Shown piece by piece: positions 27,402 to 36,972 of a stretch of 64,000 nt of DNA. Numbering within the stretch: position 1 is the stretch's first letter; each line of letters begins with the position of its first letter. A program made the position numbers and the translations under genes. This DNA is from Prochlorococcus sp. AG-409-L18 (GTDB lineage Bacteria > Cyanobacteriota > Cyanobacteriia > PCC-6307 > Cyanobiaceae): contig QCKG01000001.1 of assembly GCA_003215535.1 (NCBI GenBank), positions 62,001 to 126,000 of the forward strand, written 5' to 3'. A model generated the notes under the pieces. The model searched no databases. It worked only from the letters and a program-made list of their open reading frames with translations, and was not told the origin of the DNA.

Positions 27402-29171
27402 ATGAGCAATCCATTATTTTATCAAAAAACACAAGGTAAATTGCCAAGTTATAGCAAGGTTCTCAGCGACATAGGTAATGGGGAAGTTGATTCACTCGTT
27501 TTAATACCAGTAAGACAAGAAGTAGTTGTTAACTATAAAAATGGAGATTCTGTAAGGGTACCGATACTTAGAAATGATCAGCAGATTCTTAGAACTGCAG
27601 AGGCCTCGAATACTCCTTTAACGGTAAAAGATATCCGTGGAGAAGCAGCCATTGCAGGCTTGGCCGGCAATATTGGTTTAATTTTAATTGTAATTGTTGG
27701 TCTTAGCTTTTTACTTAAGCGATCTGCGAATGTTGCTAATAGAGCAATGGGATTCGGCCGTAGTCAGCCAAGAATTAAGGCTCAAGAAGAAGTTCCTATT
27801 CGGTTTGAGGATGTGGCAGGCGTAAATGAGGCTTCACTGGAGTTAATGGAGGTTGTTTCTTTTCTTAGAGCCCCTGAAAGACTTATAAATCTTGGAGCCA
27901 AGGTCCCAAAGGGTGTTCTTCTAGTTGGTCCACCAGGTACAGGTAAGACACTCTTGGCAAAAGCTATAGCTGGCGAAGCAGGTGTACCATTTTTTTCTTT
28001 AGCGGCATCTGAATTCGTTGAACTTTTTGTTGGTGTTGGAGCCAGCCGGGTTCGAGATCTTTTTAGACAAGCCAAGGAAAAAGCACCTTGCATAATTTTT
28101 ATTGATGAAATTGATGCAGTTGGACGTCAACGGGGCGCTGGGATTGGAGGTGGGAACGATGAACGTGAGCAAACCCTCAATCAATTGCTCACAGAAATGG
28201 ACGGTTTCGCAGATAATTCAGGAGTTATTCTTCTTGCGGCAACAAATAGGGCTGACATTCTCGACTCAGCTTTAATGAGACCAGGTCGTTTTGACCGGCG
28301 AATAATCGTGTCTCTTCCAGATCGAAGAGGAAGATATGAAATACTTTCAGTTCATGCAAGGACTAGACCCTTAGCCGAGGAGGTCAATTTGAGTGACTGG
28401 GCACTAAGGACCCCAGGCTTTTCAGGGGCTGAATTGGCAAATCTATTAAATGAAGCTGCAATCCTTACTGCTAGAAATCACAAGAAACTAATAACAAATA
28501 TAGAGATTGAAGCTGCATTAGAGAGGATTACACTGGGCTTAGGATCAAAACCTTTGCAATATGAATCGAAAAAAAGATTAATTGCATACCATGAGATCGG
28601 CCATGCCTTAGTAGCATCACTTACTCCCTTTGCAGACAAGGTTGATAAGGTTTCAATTGTCCCCAGGATGGGAGGTATAGGAGGCTTTACAAGGTTTTGG
28701 CCAGATGAAGAGATTATTGACTCTGGCTTGGTTACTAAAGGTTATTTATTCTCGAAACTAGTTGTTGCTTTGGGCGGACGTGCTGCTGAGATCCTTGTGT
28801 TTGGAACTGATGAGGTCACTCAGGGGGCCAGTGGTGATTTGGAGAATGTTTCTCGATTGGCTAGGGAAATGGTTACAAGGTTCGGGTTCTCTAGTCTTGG
28901 TCCTGTGGCTTTAGATGGAGCAGGGTCAGAGGTTTTTCTAGGTCGTGATCTAATAAGTACAAAACCTAATTATGCAGAGTCAACAGGTAAGGCTATAGAC
29001 GCACAGGTAAGAGAACTAGCTTTTTCAGCTTTGGGACAGGCCTTAAGTCTTCTTGGACCTAAAAGGGAAACTATGGATCGTTTAGTTGAAGCATTAATTG
29101 AGGAGGAAACCTTAAATACAGAAAGATTTTTGTCTTTGGCTGGGATTAAAGATGAACATGGGATTGACTAA
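27402..29171 (+). CDS. ftsH: ATP-dependent zinc metalloprotease FtsH, N-terminal helix missing
   Basis: An AAA+ membrane protease that in cyanobacteria removes damaged membrane proteins, including photosystem II D1. Visible: Walker A GPPGTGKT (about residues 176-183), Walker [13 protein letters not shown], pore loop ([15 protein letters not shown]), arginine finger RPGRFDRR, zinc motif HEIGH (about 397-401; HEAGH is commoner) and [18 protein letters not shown]. Only one transmembrane helix is seen (about 88-107). The usual first helix is absent: the protein begins [20 protein letters not shown] and goes straight into the lumenal/periplasmic domain. ATG 27402 chosen; a TTG three codons upstream adds nothing hydrophobic. 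Confidence 0.95.
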   Translation: MSNPLFYQKTQGKLPSYSKVLSDIGNGEVDSLVLIPVRQEVVVNYKNGDSVRVPILRNDQQILRTAEASNTPLTVKDIRGEAAIAGLAGNIGLILIVIVGLSFLLKRSANVANRAMGFGRSQPRIKAQEEVPIRFEDVAGVNEASLELMEVVSFLRAPERLINLGAKVPKGVLLVGPPGTGKTLLAKAIAGEAGVPFFSLAASEFVELFVGVGASRVRDLFRQAKEKAPCIIFIDEIDAVGRQRGAGIGGGNDEREQTLNQLLTEMDGFADNSGVILLAATNRADILDSALMRPGRFDRRIIVSLPDRRGRYEILSVHARTRPLAEEVNLSDWALRTPGFSGAELANLLNEAAILTARNHKKLITNIEIEAALERITLGLGSKPLQYESKKRLIAYHEIGHALVASLTPFADKVDKVSIVPRMGGIGGFTRFWPDEEIIDSGLVTKGYLFSKLVVALGGRAAEILVFGTDEVTQGASGDLENVSRLAREMVTRFGFSSLGPVALDGAGSEVFLGRDLISTKPNYAESTGKAIDAQVRELAFSALGQALSLLGPKRETMDRLVEALIEEETLNTERFLSLAGIKDEHGID

Positions 29172-29214
29172 CTAAATCAAATTCGTCTTAATTTAGATAG
29201 ATAAAAATCAGTCC

Positions 29215-31995
29215 TTGTCGGCGTTTTCTCATCCATCTATTCGGATTATAAAAACCACCACATTGTTTTTATTGGGTGGTTTAATAGCCTTTCTATTAAT
29301 TCGTTTTCAAATTGATTGGCTTTGGTTCTCTCAGTTTAATTTTATAAATATATTCTTGTCAAAAGTTATCTGGCAGACTTTTTCATTTTTATCTGCAATT
29401 GTTTTTGTTTTGATATTATTTCAATGGCAGAATAGATCGGCGAAATTAGTATTCGAGAATTCGGACATTCAATACACTAAGAATGTAACTGGTTCATTTT
29501 ATTTAGTTTCTCTTTTAATCAATTACATCTTAATTTCTTCAAGCCTAATTCTATTAGGAAGATTGGCATGGATATCCTTATTTGATCCGTTTTCATTGTC
29601 TTATTGGTGGTCATCTACTCCTATCTATAGTAGTGAAAATCTCGTATATATTTCTGTTATTCTACTTTGTATTTTTATAACGTTATTATTTAGATATGGA
29701 TATAAACTCTTAATGATTTTAGGGTCATCTTTATTTACAATAATCATTACAAGATCATGGGGATTATGGGCTTTAGCTATTTCAATACCAGATTCAAATA
29801 TAAAGGAACCACTATTTAATACAGATATAAGTTTTACAATTGGGAAATTCCCTGCAATATCATTTGGCCTACTCTTAGTACATGTTCTTCTATTGCTTAC
29901 ACTATGTACTTCTTATTGGCTTCATCAAACTGGTAGAAATAGAATTTCAGATTGGTCAGCTCCAGGCCTCTCAATAAGGCAAAGGGGAAGGTTTAGGTAT
30001 ATCTGCATATTACTTTCTCTTTCAGGTACGGGTTTGCTCTGGCTCTCTAGATTCCAATTCCTATGGTCTAATAATCCTACATTTACTGGAGCAGGATGGC
30101 TTCAAGTTAACTTTAATATTCCTATTAGAATATTAGCCACTATTTCATTACTTTTCTTTACGATATTAATCTTACCCTCAGATAATAAGAAAACTAGAAT
30201 TATTGCTCGGTATGCATCTTTATCTTGCTCGCTAGTCTTCTTAATTATTGAGTTTTTATTCAGTCCAATACTCAACTGGATGATTGTAAGGCCAAGAGAA
30301 CTTACTTTAGAATCACCATATATTCAAAGATCTATTACTTCTACAAGAAGAGCTTTTCAACTTGACTCAATTAAAACAAGGTTGATAAATCCAAGGCTAA
30401 AATTAACAAAAGAGGACTTATCTTTAGGGGCAAGTACACTAAGGAATCTGAGGCTTTGGGATAGTCAACCTCTTCTTGCTACTAATCGCCAATTACAACA
30501 ACTTCGGGTATATTATAAATTTTCGAATCCAGCTGTTGATAGATATAGGCTGAAAAATAATTCTGAGGAAAGACAACAAGTTATGATTACGGCCAGAGAA
30601 CTTGATCAGGAATCTTTACCTTCTCGATCAAGAACTTGGATTAATAGACACTTCGTATTTACCCACGGATATGGTTTTACTCTTAGTCCTGTTAATACGA
30701 AGGCAAAAGATGGATTGCCTGATTATTTTATAAGCGATTTAGGCAGTGCTTTACGAATTGAGGGCAGTTCTTCACTTGATATCACAAAAGAAGATGTAAT
30801 GACTTCAGTCCCTATAGGTAATGCAGCCATATATTATGGGATACTTCCTTCCCCTTATGTTATTGCACCCTCAAAATTTGAGGAACTTGATTATCCTCAA
30901 GGAGATCAGAATATCTTTAACCATTACTCTGGTTCAGGTGGGATTCCGTTGAGAACTATATGGCAGAGAATTTTGGCTTCAGCTTATTTACTTGAACCTC
31001 GGTTACTTAATACGGGTTCATTAACTAAAGATTCTAGGTTGTTAATTCGAAGAGAGATTCGCCAGAGAATTAAGACTATTGCACCTTTTCTAAAACTGAT
31101 TGGTGAACCATATCTTGTATCAAAATCATTGAATTTTGATAACTCAGATTATTCTAATCAGCAGAATCTTTATTGGATAGTTGATTGTTATACGACATCT
31201 CGTTCTTACCCTTATTCAGCCCAGAACAATTCCAAGGGACCTGTTAGGTATATACGTAACTCTGTAAAAGCAATTGTTGATGCCTATAGTGGAAAAGTTA
31301 ATTTCTATATAAGTGAGCCAGAAGATCCTTTAATTAAAGGATGGAGCAATGTTTTCCCGAATTTATTTAGAGAATTAGACAAAATGCCTATAGCTTTACG
31401 AGAGCACCTTCAAGTACCTACTGATTTGTTTGATATTCAAGTTCAACAACTTCTAAGGTTTCATGTAACAGACACTAGAACTTTTTATAACGGTGATGAT
31501 GTCTGGCAAGTACCCATGGAACTATATGGACAACGTCAAATACCAGTTGAACCATATCATATAACAGCTCAGTTAAAAGATAATGAGAATTCCGAATTCT
31601 TATTATTACAACCATTATCACCTTTGGCACGGCCTAATTTAGCGGCATGGTTGGCGGCCAGAAGTGATGGAGAAAATTATGGAGAATTAGTTCTACTTAG
31701 GTTTCCAAGTCAAACAACTATATATGGCCCAGAGCAAATTCAGGCATTAATTAATCAAGATCCTAAAATCAGTCAGCAATTTAGTTTATGGGATAGAGCT
31801 GGCTCAGAGGTTATTCAAGGAAACTTACTAGTTATCCCCTTGGGAAATTCTTTGTTGTATGTAGAGCCAGTATACTTAAAAGCCAGTCAAGGCGGTCTCC
31901 CTACACTGGCAAGAGTGGTTGTAAGTGATGGTAATAGGATCGTTATGTCAGATGATTTGTCCTCTGCATTATTTAATTTGTTAGAAGAAAAATAA
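29215..31995 (+). CDS. UPF0182 family large membrane protein
   Basis: A 926-residue protein of the UPF0182/COG1615 family, which includes many actinobacterial and cyanobacterial members of unknown function. The N-terminal third holds about seven transmembrane helices. The remainder is a large hydrophilic domain with the conserved FVFTHGYGFTLSPVN, SDLGSALRIEGSSSLDI (a diverged NxxG region) and LARPNLAAWLAARSDGENYG. The start is TTG 29215, 43 bp after ftsH, so it may be part of the ftsH transcript. A hairpin terminator follows at once. Confidence 0.9.
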   Translation: MSAFSHPSIRIIKTTTLFLLGGLIAFLLIRFQIDWLWFSQFNFINIFLSKVIWQTFSFLSAIVFVLILFQWQNRSAKLVFENSDIQYTKNVTGSFYLVSLLINYILISSSLILLGRLAWISLFDPFSLSYWWSSTPIYSSENLVYISVILLCIFITLLFRYGYKLLMILGSSLFTIIITRSWGLWALAISIPDSNIKEPLFNTDISFTIGKFPAISFGLLLVHVLLLLTLCTSYWLHQTGRNRISDWSAPGLSIRQRGRFRYICILLSLSGTGLLWLSRFQFLWSNNPTFTGAGWLQVNFNIPIRILATISLLFFTILILPSDNKKTRIIARYASLSCSLVFLIIEFLFSPILNWMIVRPRELTLESPYIQRSITSTRRAFQLDSIKTRLINPRLKLTKEDLSLGASTLRNLRLWDSQPLLATNRQLQQLRVYYKFSNPAVDRYRLKNNSEERQQVMITARELDQESLPSRSRTWINRHFVFTHGYGFTLSPVNTKAKDGLPDYFISDLGSALRIEGSSSLDITKEDVMTSVPIGNAAIYYGILPSPYVIAPSKFEELDYPQGDQNIFNHYSGSGGIPLRTIWQRILASAYLLEPRLLNTGSLTKDSRLLIRREIRQRIKTIAPFLKLIGEPYLVSKSLNFDNSDYSNQQNLYWIVDCYTTSRSYPYSAQNNSKGPVRYIRNSVKAIVDAYSGKVNFYISEPEDPLIKGWSNVFPNLFRELDKMPIALREHLQVPTDLFDIQVQQLLRFHVTDTRTFYNGDDVWQVPMELYGQRQIPVEPYHITAQLKDNENSEFLLLQPLSPLARPNLAAWLAARSDGENYGELVLLRFPSQTTIYGPEQIQALINQDPKISQQFSLWDRAGSEVIQGNLLVIPLGNSLLYVEPVYLKASQGGLPTLARVVVSDGNRIVMSDDLSSALFNLLEEK

Positions 31996-32030
31996 ATACT
32001 CGCTGCAATTCTGATAACAACGAGTATTTA
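31993..32030. terminator. Terminator between UPF0182 gene and peroxiredoxin gene
   Basis: TAAATACTCG (31993-32002, including the UPF0182 stop) pairs with CGAGTATTTA (32021-32030) over 10 bp with an 18-base loop, between converging genes. Confidence 0.5.
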
Positions 32031-32042
32031 CCTTAAGACTAG

Positions 32043-32645
32043 TTAATTTATAGCCTGGAAGAATTCCTTACTACCTTCTGGATCAGGCTTCATAGTCTTT
32101 TCACCAGGTGTCCAATTGGCAGGGCAGACTTCATCTGGATGTGATTGTACATATTGAAATGCTTGTAAAACCCTTAAGGTTTCATCAACATTTCTTCCTA
32201 CAGGAAGGTTATTAATAGTGGCATGCATTATTGTCCCTTCTGGATCAATAATAAATAGGCCTCTAATAGCCACTCCTTCATTGTCATCAAGAACATTGTA
32301 GGCTGTGCTGATTTCTCTTTTAAGATCAGCGACTAAAGGATAGTTAATGTCCCCTATACCTCCCTGGTTTCGAGGGGTCTGTATCCAAGCAAGATGACTA
32401 AACTGGCTGTCTACAGATACACCAAGAACTTCTGTGTTTTTGGATGAGAACTCAGAATAACGGTCACTAAAGGCTGTAATTTCTGTGGGGCAGACGAATG
32501 TGAAGTCAAGTGGATAGAAGAATAGTACAACGTATTTGCCTTTGTACTGTGAAAGACTGATTTCAGTGAATTCCTGATCAATAACTGCTGTTGCAGTGAA
32601 ATCAGGAGCTTTTTGCCCAACTCTCAGGCAGCCATTTGAAGTCAT
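32043..32645 (-). CDS. Typical 2-Cys peroxiredoxin
   Basis: A thiol peroxidase of the AhpC/Prx1 class that reduces H2O2 with thioredoxin. The peroxidatic cysteine is Cys52 in [13 protein letters not shown] and the resolving cysteine is Cys174 in [11 protein letters not shown], matching chloroplast and cyanobacterial 2-Cys Prx. 200 aa, ATG 32645, no signal peptide. Standing alone between a terminator and a divergent small gene, it is probably monocistronic. Confidence 0.95.
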   Translation of the reverse strand: MTSNGCLRVGQKAPDFTATAVIDQEFTEISLSQYKGKYVVLFFYPLDFTFVCPTEITAFSDRYSEFSSKNTEVLGVSVDSQFSHLAWIQTPRNQGGIGDINYPLVADLKREISTAYNVLDDNEGVAIRGLFIIDPEGTIMHATINNLPVGRNVDETLRVLQAFQYVQSHPDEVCPANWTPGEKTMKPDPEGSKEFFQAIN

Positions 32646-32675
32646 GTAGATGATGGGGTTTGTTTAAGGAGTTTA

Positions 32676-32705
32676 GTCACTGACTTTGATCAGTGGCGGG
32701 TTTTT
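32676..32705 (+). promoter_or_regulatory. Terminator-like hairpin upstream of the peroxiredoxin gene
   Basis: GTCACTGA (32676-32683) pairs with TCAGTGGC (32690-32697), with one G-T pair, around CTTTGA. GGGTTTTT follows (32698-32705). On the plus strand this has the shape of an intrinsic terminator, but no plus-strand gene ends here. It may be the leader of the minus-strand prx mRNA, an operator, or the end of an antisense transcript. Confidence 0.35.
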
Positions 32706-32800
32706 CTTTGGGTCTTTAGAACTTATCATGAATACAACACCTATATCAGTAGATTTTGTCTAGTAGAATTTGATTATGAAAGCTCATTTCAATAACGACA

Positions 32801-33094
32801 ATGATTGAGCACCCAACAAGATGGCATGGGGCACTACTCCGAAAATTCTCCAGTACAGGTCATTTCCGACTGTTAAACCAAGTAAGAAGTGAGTTAAGGA
32901 GCCAACCTTTAATAAGGGACCCCATTACAAGAGAATTGAATCTACAGGCTAAGCCTATAAGGGGAACTACAGTCAGAACAACAAAAAGACCCAATGCATT
33001 AGAAAGTACCGATAAAAATGAACATTCAGCTATAAATAATAATGATTTAGCATCTTCCTTTAAAGATAGACTCAATGCAATTGACATGAGATGA
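32801..33094 (+). CDS. Small conserved hypothetical protein
   Basis: A 97-residue, basic, soluble protein from ATG 32801. The first two thirds (HPTRWHGALLRKFSSTGHFR, LLNQVRSELRSQPLIRDP) look structured; the tail is polar and Asn-rich. It could bind nucleic acid given its charge, but no motif is recognised. It stands alone between the divergent prx and the polysaccharide genes. A minus-strand frame at 32860-33087 overlaps it and looks like its shadow. Confidence 0.6.
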   Translation: MIEHPTRWHGALLRKFSSTGHFRLLNQVRSELRSQPLIRDPITRELNLQAKPIRGTTVRTTKRPNALESTDKNEHSAINNNDLASSFKDRLNAIDMR

Positions 33095-33233
33095 CCATTT
33101 TCTATAAAAACTAGAATAGATATTATTTAATCATCTATTCTTTTTGAAGTTCGCTTATTAAGAGAATGTTGTTTAATATTTGTTAGTTCTTTAGTCTGGT
33201 AATATATAATTCTCCTAAAGAGAAGTTAAGATT

Positions 33234-34187
33234 ATGCAAAGATTATTGATAACAGGAGGCTCTGGATTCCTAGGTACAAATTTGGCTCATCGACTTCAAG
33301 ATGAATATAATGTATTTATTGGAGCTAGAAACCACTCCAATTTAGACAAGTCATCTAAACTTTCCTCAGCGACACCAGTCCCTCTAGATATTGCATCAAT
33401 TAATTCAGTGCGGGACACACTAAGAGCAATTAAACCTCATGTAATTATTCATGCAGGTGCCACAAAATATGTTGATTGGTCTGAACTTCATCCTTTAGAG
33501 ACAATAGATATTAATGTCTTAGGAAGCATTAATATTCTACGTGAAGCAGAAAACTTTTCTGTAGAAAAAATAATTTTTATTTCCACCGACAAGGCAGCCC
33601 CACCAATTGTTAATACATATGGACTTTCAAAAGCAATAATAGAAAGAACTTTTGCCATACAGGCTTTTAATTCTGATATGAATATTGTCAGTTTAAGATA
33701 CGGTAATGTACTTTGGTCTACAGGATCTTTTCTTCATGCTTGGACTAGAATGGCAGAAGTGGATGGTAAAATTAAATCAACTGGAAGTAATATGACACGT
33801 TTCTTTTTTGGTGTTGACAATGCTGTTGATTTTGTTATTCATTCCTTAAATAATATAAGTCAACTATCTGGGTCAATTCTGTCTATTCCAATGAAGACTG
33901 CCTCTATAAGAGATTTCTTGGAGCTTTTCTGTAAATATAAGGGTGTAGAATATGAAATCATACCATCGAGATCAGGCGAGAGGAACCTTGAATACCTTGT
34001 CTCTACAGAAGAACTCTCATTTTCTCAAGAGCTAATAATTAATGGCAAAAAATTATATAAGATAACACCAAATATACACTCTAAAAATCCTCTTAAGAAT
34101 GTTATTTCATCCAACAACTCACCTACGTTGAATGAAAATGAAATTTTGGCTGCAATCAGATCTCAGCCTATTGACTATACAAAATAA
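33234..34187 (+). CDS. NAD-dependent epimerase/dehydratase of surface polysaccharide type
   Basis: A 317-residue extended short-chain dehydrogenase. The NAD-binding motif GGSGFLG is at residues 8-14, and the catalytic YxxxK lies in STDKAAPPIVNTYGLSK. The C-terminal SRSGERNLEYLVSTEEL resembles the RPGEKxxExLxSxEE segment of CapD/PseB-like nucleotide-sugar 4,6-dehydratases. It is shorter and diverged compared with PseB, so the exact sugar is unknown. Its stop overlaps the next gene's start by one base (TAATG), tying it to a sugar nucleotidyltransferase. Confidence 0.8.
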   Translation: MQRLLITGGSGFLGTNLAHRLQDEYNVFIGARNHSNLDKSSKLSSATPVPLDIASINSVRDTLRAIKPHVIIHAGATKYVDWSELHPLETIDINVLGSINILREAENFSVEKIIFISTDKAAPPIVNTYGLSKAIIERTFAIQAFNSDMNIVSLRYGNVLWSTGSFLHAWTRMAEVDGKIKSTGSNMTRFFFGVDNAVDFVIHSLNNISQLSGSILSIPMKTASIRDFLELFCKYKGVEYEIIPSRSGERNLEYLVSTEELSFSQELIINGKKLYKITPNIHSKNPLKNVISSNNSPTLNENEILAAIRSQPIDYTK

Positions 34188-34882
34188 TGTTTAATTATGC
34201 ATTGATAATGGCAGCAGGTCGTGGCGAACGGATGATGCCATTAACGGAAAAGGTTCCTAAACCCATGGCCCCATTCCTCTCAACTACACTTCTAAGTAAT
34301 GGATATTCAAAAATCCATGATTCAATTCCAAATATTGGTATAACGGTAGGCCACCATGCTCCTTTGCTTGCCAAATATTCAATTGAAATTGGTCTATCAA
34401 CCATAATTAATAGTTCTCATAAGGGTAATGCATGGTGGTTATTTAATTCAATTTATAAATCTATAAATGAACCTGTTTTGGTACTTACCGCCGACAATAT
34501 AACTAAAATTAACTACAAAAGAATTTATGACGAATTTATCTCACTTGAAGATCAATTATGTATGTTGGTTGGAGTAAGACCAATAAATGGTATAGAAGGC
34601 GATTACATTCATACATTTAATCAAAGTAATAAGATAAAAGACTTATCGAGGTCTGTAAAGTCATCTATTTATGCTAGTGGTATTCAGGTTGTTAATCCAG
34701 TTCATATCATCAGAGCTTGTGACTCAGAGATTTTTAGAAAAGATGATGTTTCGTTTAACAGTGTATGGTCAAACCTTATATTAATTGATAAGCTCTACAA
34801 ATCAAATATCATGCCAGATACTTGGTATTCTGTAGATACTTTGGATCAATTAGAAAGGGCGGAAGAAATCTTAAGAGAATAA
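34187..34882 (+). CDS. Sugar-phosphate nucleotidyltransferase-like protein
   Basis: A 231-residue NTP-transferase (GT-A fold). The signature is ALIMAAGRGERMMPLTEKVP followed by KPM, and the metal-binding Asp is in LVLTADNITKI. Such enzymes activate sugar phosphates to NDP-sugars for LPS or capsule. It lacks the C-terminal left-handed helix of glucose-1-phosphate thymidylyltransferases. Coupled to the upstream dehydratase and convergent with the glycosyltransferase, suggesting one surface-glycan function. Substrate not determinable. Confidence 0.8.
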   Translation: MFNYALIMAAGRGERMMPLTEKVPKPMAPFLSTTLLSNGYSKIHDSIPNIGITVGHHAPLLAKYSIEIGLSTIINSSHKGNAWWLFNSIYKSINEPVLVLTADNITKINYKRIYDEFISLEDQLCMLVGVRPINGIEGDYIHTFNQSNKIKDLSRSVKSSIYASGIQVVNPVHIIRACDSEIFRKDDVSFNSVWSNLILIDKLYKSNIMPDTWYSVDTLDQLERAEEILRE

Positions 34883-34886
34883 ATCG

Positions 34887-36023
34887 CTAAACAATTTCAT
34901 CTAGGATAGATTGAAGTTTGTTGAAATCACATATAAGAGGTAATTGATATGTATGAATATTTCTTGTTAGTTCTAGGGATTTCTCAACTCTAGAAGTATA
35001 AGGGCTATTGCAAGCTAATTTAATGTAATTAATATCTTTAAATTTACCTATATTCTGAAACAATCTTTCTCTTCTATTATTGTGATGTAATTCAACTACT
35101 ACAGTTTTTGGCTGCATATGAATAACATTGATTAATGCAGCCCCTTCAACTCCTACAACTATTTCGGCATGCTTAAACATGTAGATTTCTTGTTCGACTG
35201 TTAATTCTTCCATAGTTACCACTGTGAAATTATTTCTTTTTAGCCATTCATTTCTTTGCTCTATATTAACAACTTTTCTATTTTGTGAGCCGTTCTTTGA
35301 TGTTTTCCTCTCAATATAAATTCTTTTGGGTAGGTTATTATAAGAGTTGATTTCTATATTGTTCCATAAATCATATAAAAGAGAGATCTCCTTCTCTAAT
35401 TCTGGTTTTCTTGCCTTATGAACTATACAATCTTCAATTATAAGATGTTTAAACCGGGCACTAACATAGTTCAGGTTCCTAAATTTAGGATGAATTTCAA
35501 TTAGTTCTTTACGAAAACCTGTTAGATCATCATCTATAACAATTGTCCAGTCTTTTGTATTAGGAACTTGTTCAATAACTTGATTGAGCCTGATCATTGT
35601 TCGGACTTGGAAATGGGCATAGTTAGATGCCGCTTGCTCGCAGATTACAATTGCCTTTTTTAGCCTTACTTTTTCAAGTGTTTTTGTTTTATGAGTAATT
35701 AATTGTGGGGAATTGATAATATGTACATCTTCCCAGCCTTTAATTGATTTAATTCCAAAATGACATAATGATAAGTAGACTTCTACAGCTGAATCGAATT
35801 TTATTATATTTGATATTGTCTTTGTCTTTGTAATGCGAGTATCAATTTCCTTGTTATAACGATTAGATATGAATTCAAGAAATTGCGACGATAATGATAA
35901 GTGATTTGTACCCCTATAAAACCATTCAGAACTTTTTGAATCGACAAACCTTTTTAACTCAATAAAGTAGTCAATGTTATCGGGATTATCTATAATATTA
36001 ATCAATAAAGTTGATAAGCTCAT
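34887..36023 (-). CDS. GT61-type glycosyltransferase (DUF563)
   Basis: A 378-residue protein whose C-terminal half carries the GT61 pattern: RIYIERKTSKNGSQNRKVVN, the helix FTVVTMEELTVEQEIYMFKH, AEIVVGVEGAALINVIHMQP (a GVEGA variant of the usual GxHGA) and VVVELHHNNR. The N-terminal half is less conserved and Lys/Ile/Asn-rich. No membrane segments, so probably cytoplasmic face. A perfect palindrome lies 28 bp upstream of the ATG. Likely adds a sugar to LPS or O-antigen; acceptor unknown. Confidence 0.8.
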   Translation of the reverse strand: MSLSTLLINIIDNPDNIDYFIELKRFVDSKSSEWFYRGTNHLSLSSQFLEFISNRYNKEIDTRITKTKTISNIIKFDSAVEVYLSLCHFGIKSIKGWEDVHIINSPQLITHKTKTLEKVRLKKAIVICEQAASNYAHFQVRTMIRLNQVIEQVPNTKDWTIVIDDDLTGFRKELIEIHPKFRNLNYVSARFKHLIIEDCIVHKARKPELEKEISLLYDLWNNIEINSYNNLPKRIYIERKTSKNGSQNRKVVNIEQRNEWLKRNNFTVVTMEELTVEQEIYMFKHAEIVVGVEGAALINVIHMQPKTVVVELHHNNRRERLFQNIGKFKDINYIKLACNSPYTSRVEKSLELTRNIHTYQLPLICDFNKLQSILDEIV

Positions 36024-36405
36024 CGTTTTTTCATTTATACTTTTGGTATGATTTATTTCTATAGAAATAAATTCTTAATTTACCTATCTATAGGTTTGTT
36101 TATATTTTACTATAATATCAAATTCAATCTCGACAAGATTTAACTATATTTAATCTAATTGTTGCTTAAAATTGATGAACCTGTCTTTTAAAATCCGAGT
36201 TTATTGACCTTTCAGTTTTTATTGATTAAGTAATCTATTCGGCAAAACGTAATTGTATTCTTTATTTAAGCTTTGCCTGTATGGCGTGAGTTATCCTTCT
36301 CTTAGTAGAGTCTTATTTGTTGGCCTGGATGAGAGATCTGGACCCTATTTATGACTTGCATATCGATAAGTTTATTTTATATTAAAAATGAATAGAAGTT
36401 TGAAT
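36024..36405. other. 382-bp gap between glycosyltransferase and tRNA
   Basis: No credible ORF on either strand. It is very AT-rich near the glycosyltransferase and less so from 36280 to 36350. Contains the 22-bp palindrome listed separately. TTGGCCTGGA occurs at 36330-36339 and again in the other silent region at 47650-47659. I did not find a repeat of the tRNA 3' end that would mark an attachment site. Confidence 0.6.
36051..36072. promoter_or_regulatory. Perfect palindrome upstream of GT61 gene
   Basis: Both halves read ATTTATTTCTA from their own strand (36051-36061 and the complement of 36062-36072), with no central spacer, 28 bp before the ATG of the glycosyltransferase. Could be an operator or part of a terminator/leader hairpin; AT-only composition lowers confidence. 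Confidence 0.35.
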
Positions 36406-36479
36406 GTCAGAGGCGAGACTTGAACTCGCGACCCCCGCGTTATGAGTGCGATGCTCTAACCAGCTGAGCTACTCTGACT
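36406..36479 (-). tRNA. tRNA with CAT anticodon, probably tRNA-Met
   Basis: On the minus strand the acceptor arm GTCAGAG (36473-36479) pairs with CTCTGAC (36407-36413), and 36406 gives the discriminator A. D-arm GCTC/GAGC, anticodon loop CTCATAA (anticodon CAT), and T-arm GCGAG-TTCAAGT-CTCGC are all present. The anticodon stem has an A-C mismatch next to the loop and a T-G pair at its base. It is an elongator type rather than the initiator, because the first base pair is intact. A lysidine-modified tRNA-Ile(CAT) cannot be excluded by eye. Confidence 0.9.
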
Positions 36480-36623
36480 GGAATTTCTATCTTAATGCAG
36501 CAATAGGCGTTTTGGAGGATTTCTTCTTCTCCTATTTAAGGGTCTATCAAGTTAATCGTACTAAAGCAATGCTAGTTCAAAGATCTGCTAAATTGTTTGC
36601 TTACTAGTTCTGAGTAGGTGGGC

Positions 36624-36815
36624 TTAATCCCTACCATGGGCTGTTCTTAGGTTTTCAACGAAGTGGAAATGGGCTCCTTGATTGGAAGAGCCTAGGTTTT
36701 GTATTAATTTACTTGTCGCAAAACGCGCTTGAGTGGATGCATAGAGTGACTGTGTCTTGGGTGCTGCTGGCTTTTTATTCGTAGCAGATTGTTTTGGAGA
36801 TGTAGCTACAGGCAT
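36624..36815 (-). CDS. Small basic hypothetical protein
   Basis: A 63-residue protein from ATG 36815 (MPVATSPKQSATNKKPAAPK); a TTG 11 codons upstream is an alternative. The N-terminal third is Lys/Pro/Ala-rich like a disordered tail; the rest (SLYASTQARFATSKLIQNLG) may be helical. Base composition is less AT-rich than the surrounding gap, which favours a real gene. No family recognised. Confidence 0.5.
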   Translation of the reverse strand: MPVATSPKQSATNKKPAAPKTQSLYASTQARFATSKLIQNLGSSNQGAHFHFVENLRTAHGRD

Positions 36816-36972
36816 TTGACCTAGTGAATCTTTAATTAAGGCTAGCAATAAAATGATCTCTATCTATTCTAATTAGTTTATTCTGTAAGAAAAGACTTAA
36901 TATAGGCTTTTATTAGGACTAAGTAAAATTGTTCGAATTTGAAATTAAAAGTTAATTTTGGTGTTTAATTTT

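Noticed and set aside
32860-33087. Minus-strand frame with hydrophobic content
   Set aside because: It mirrors the basic plus-strand protein at 32801 and lacks context; judged a shadow.
33100-36480. Integrated element with attachment sites at the tRNA
   Set aside because: No integrase and no direct repeat of the tRNA 3' end found on the far side of the polysaccharide genes.
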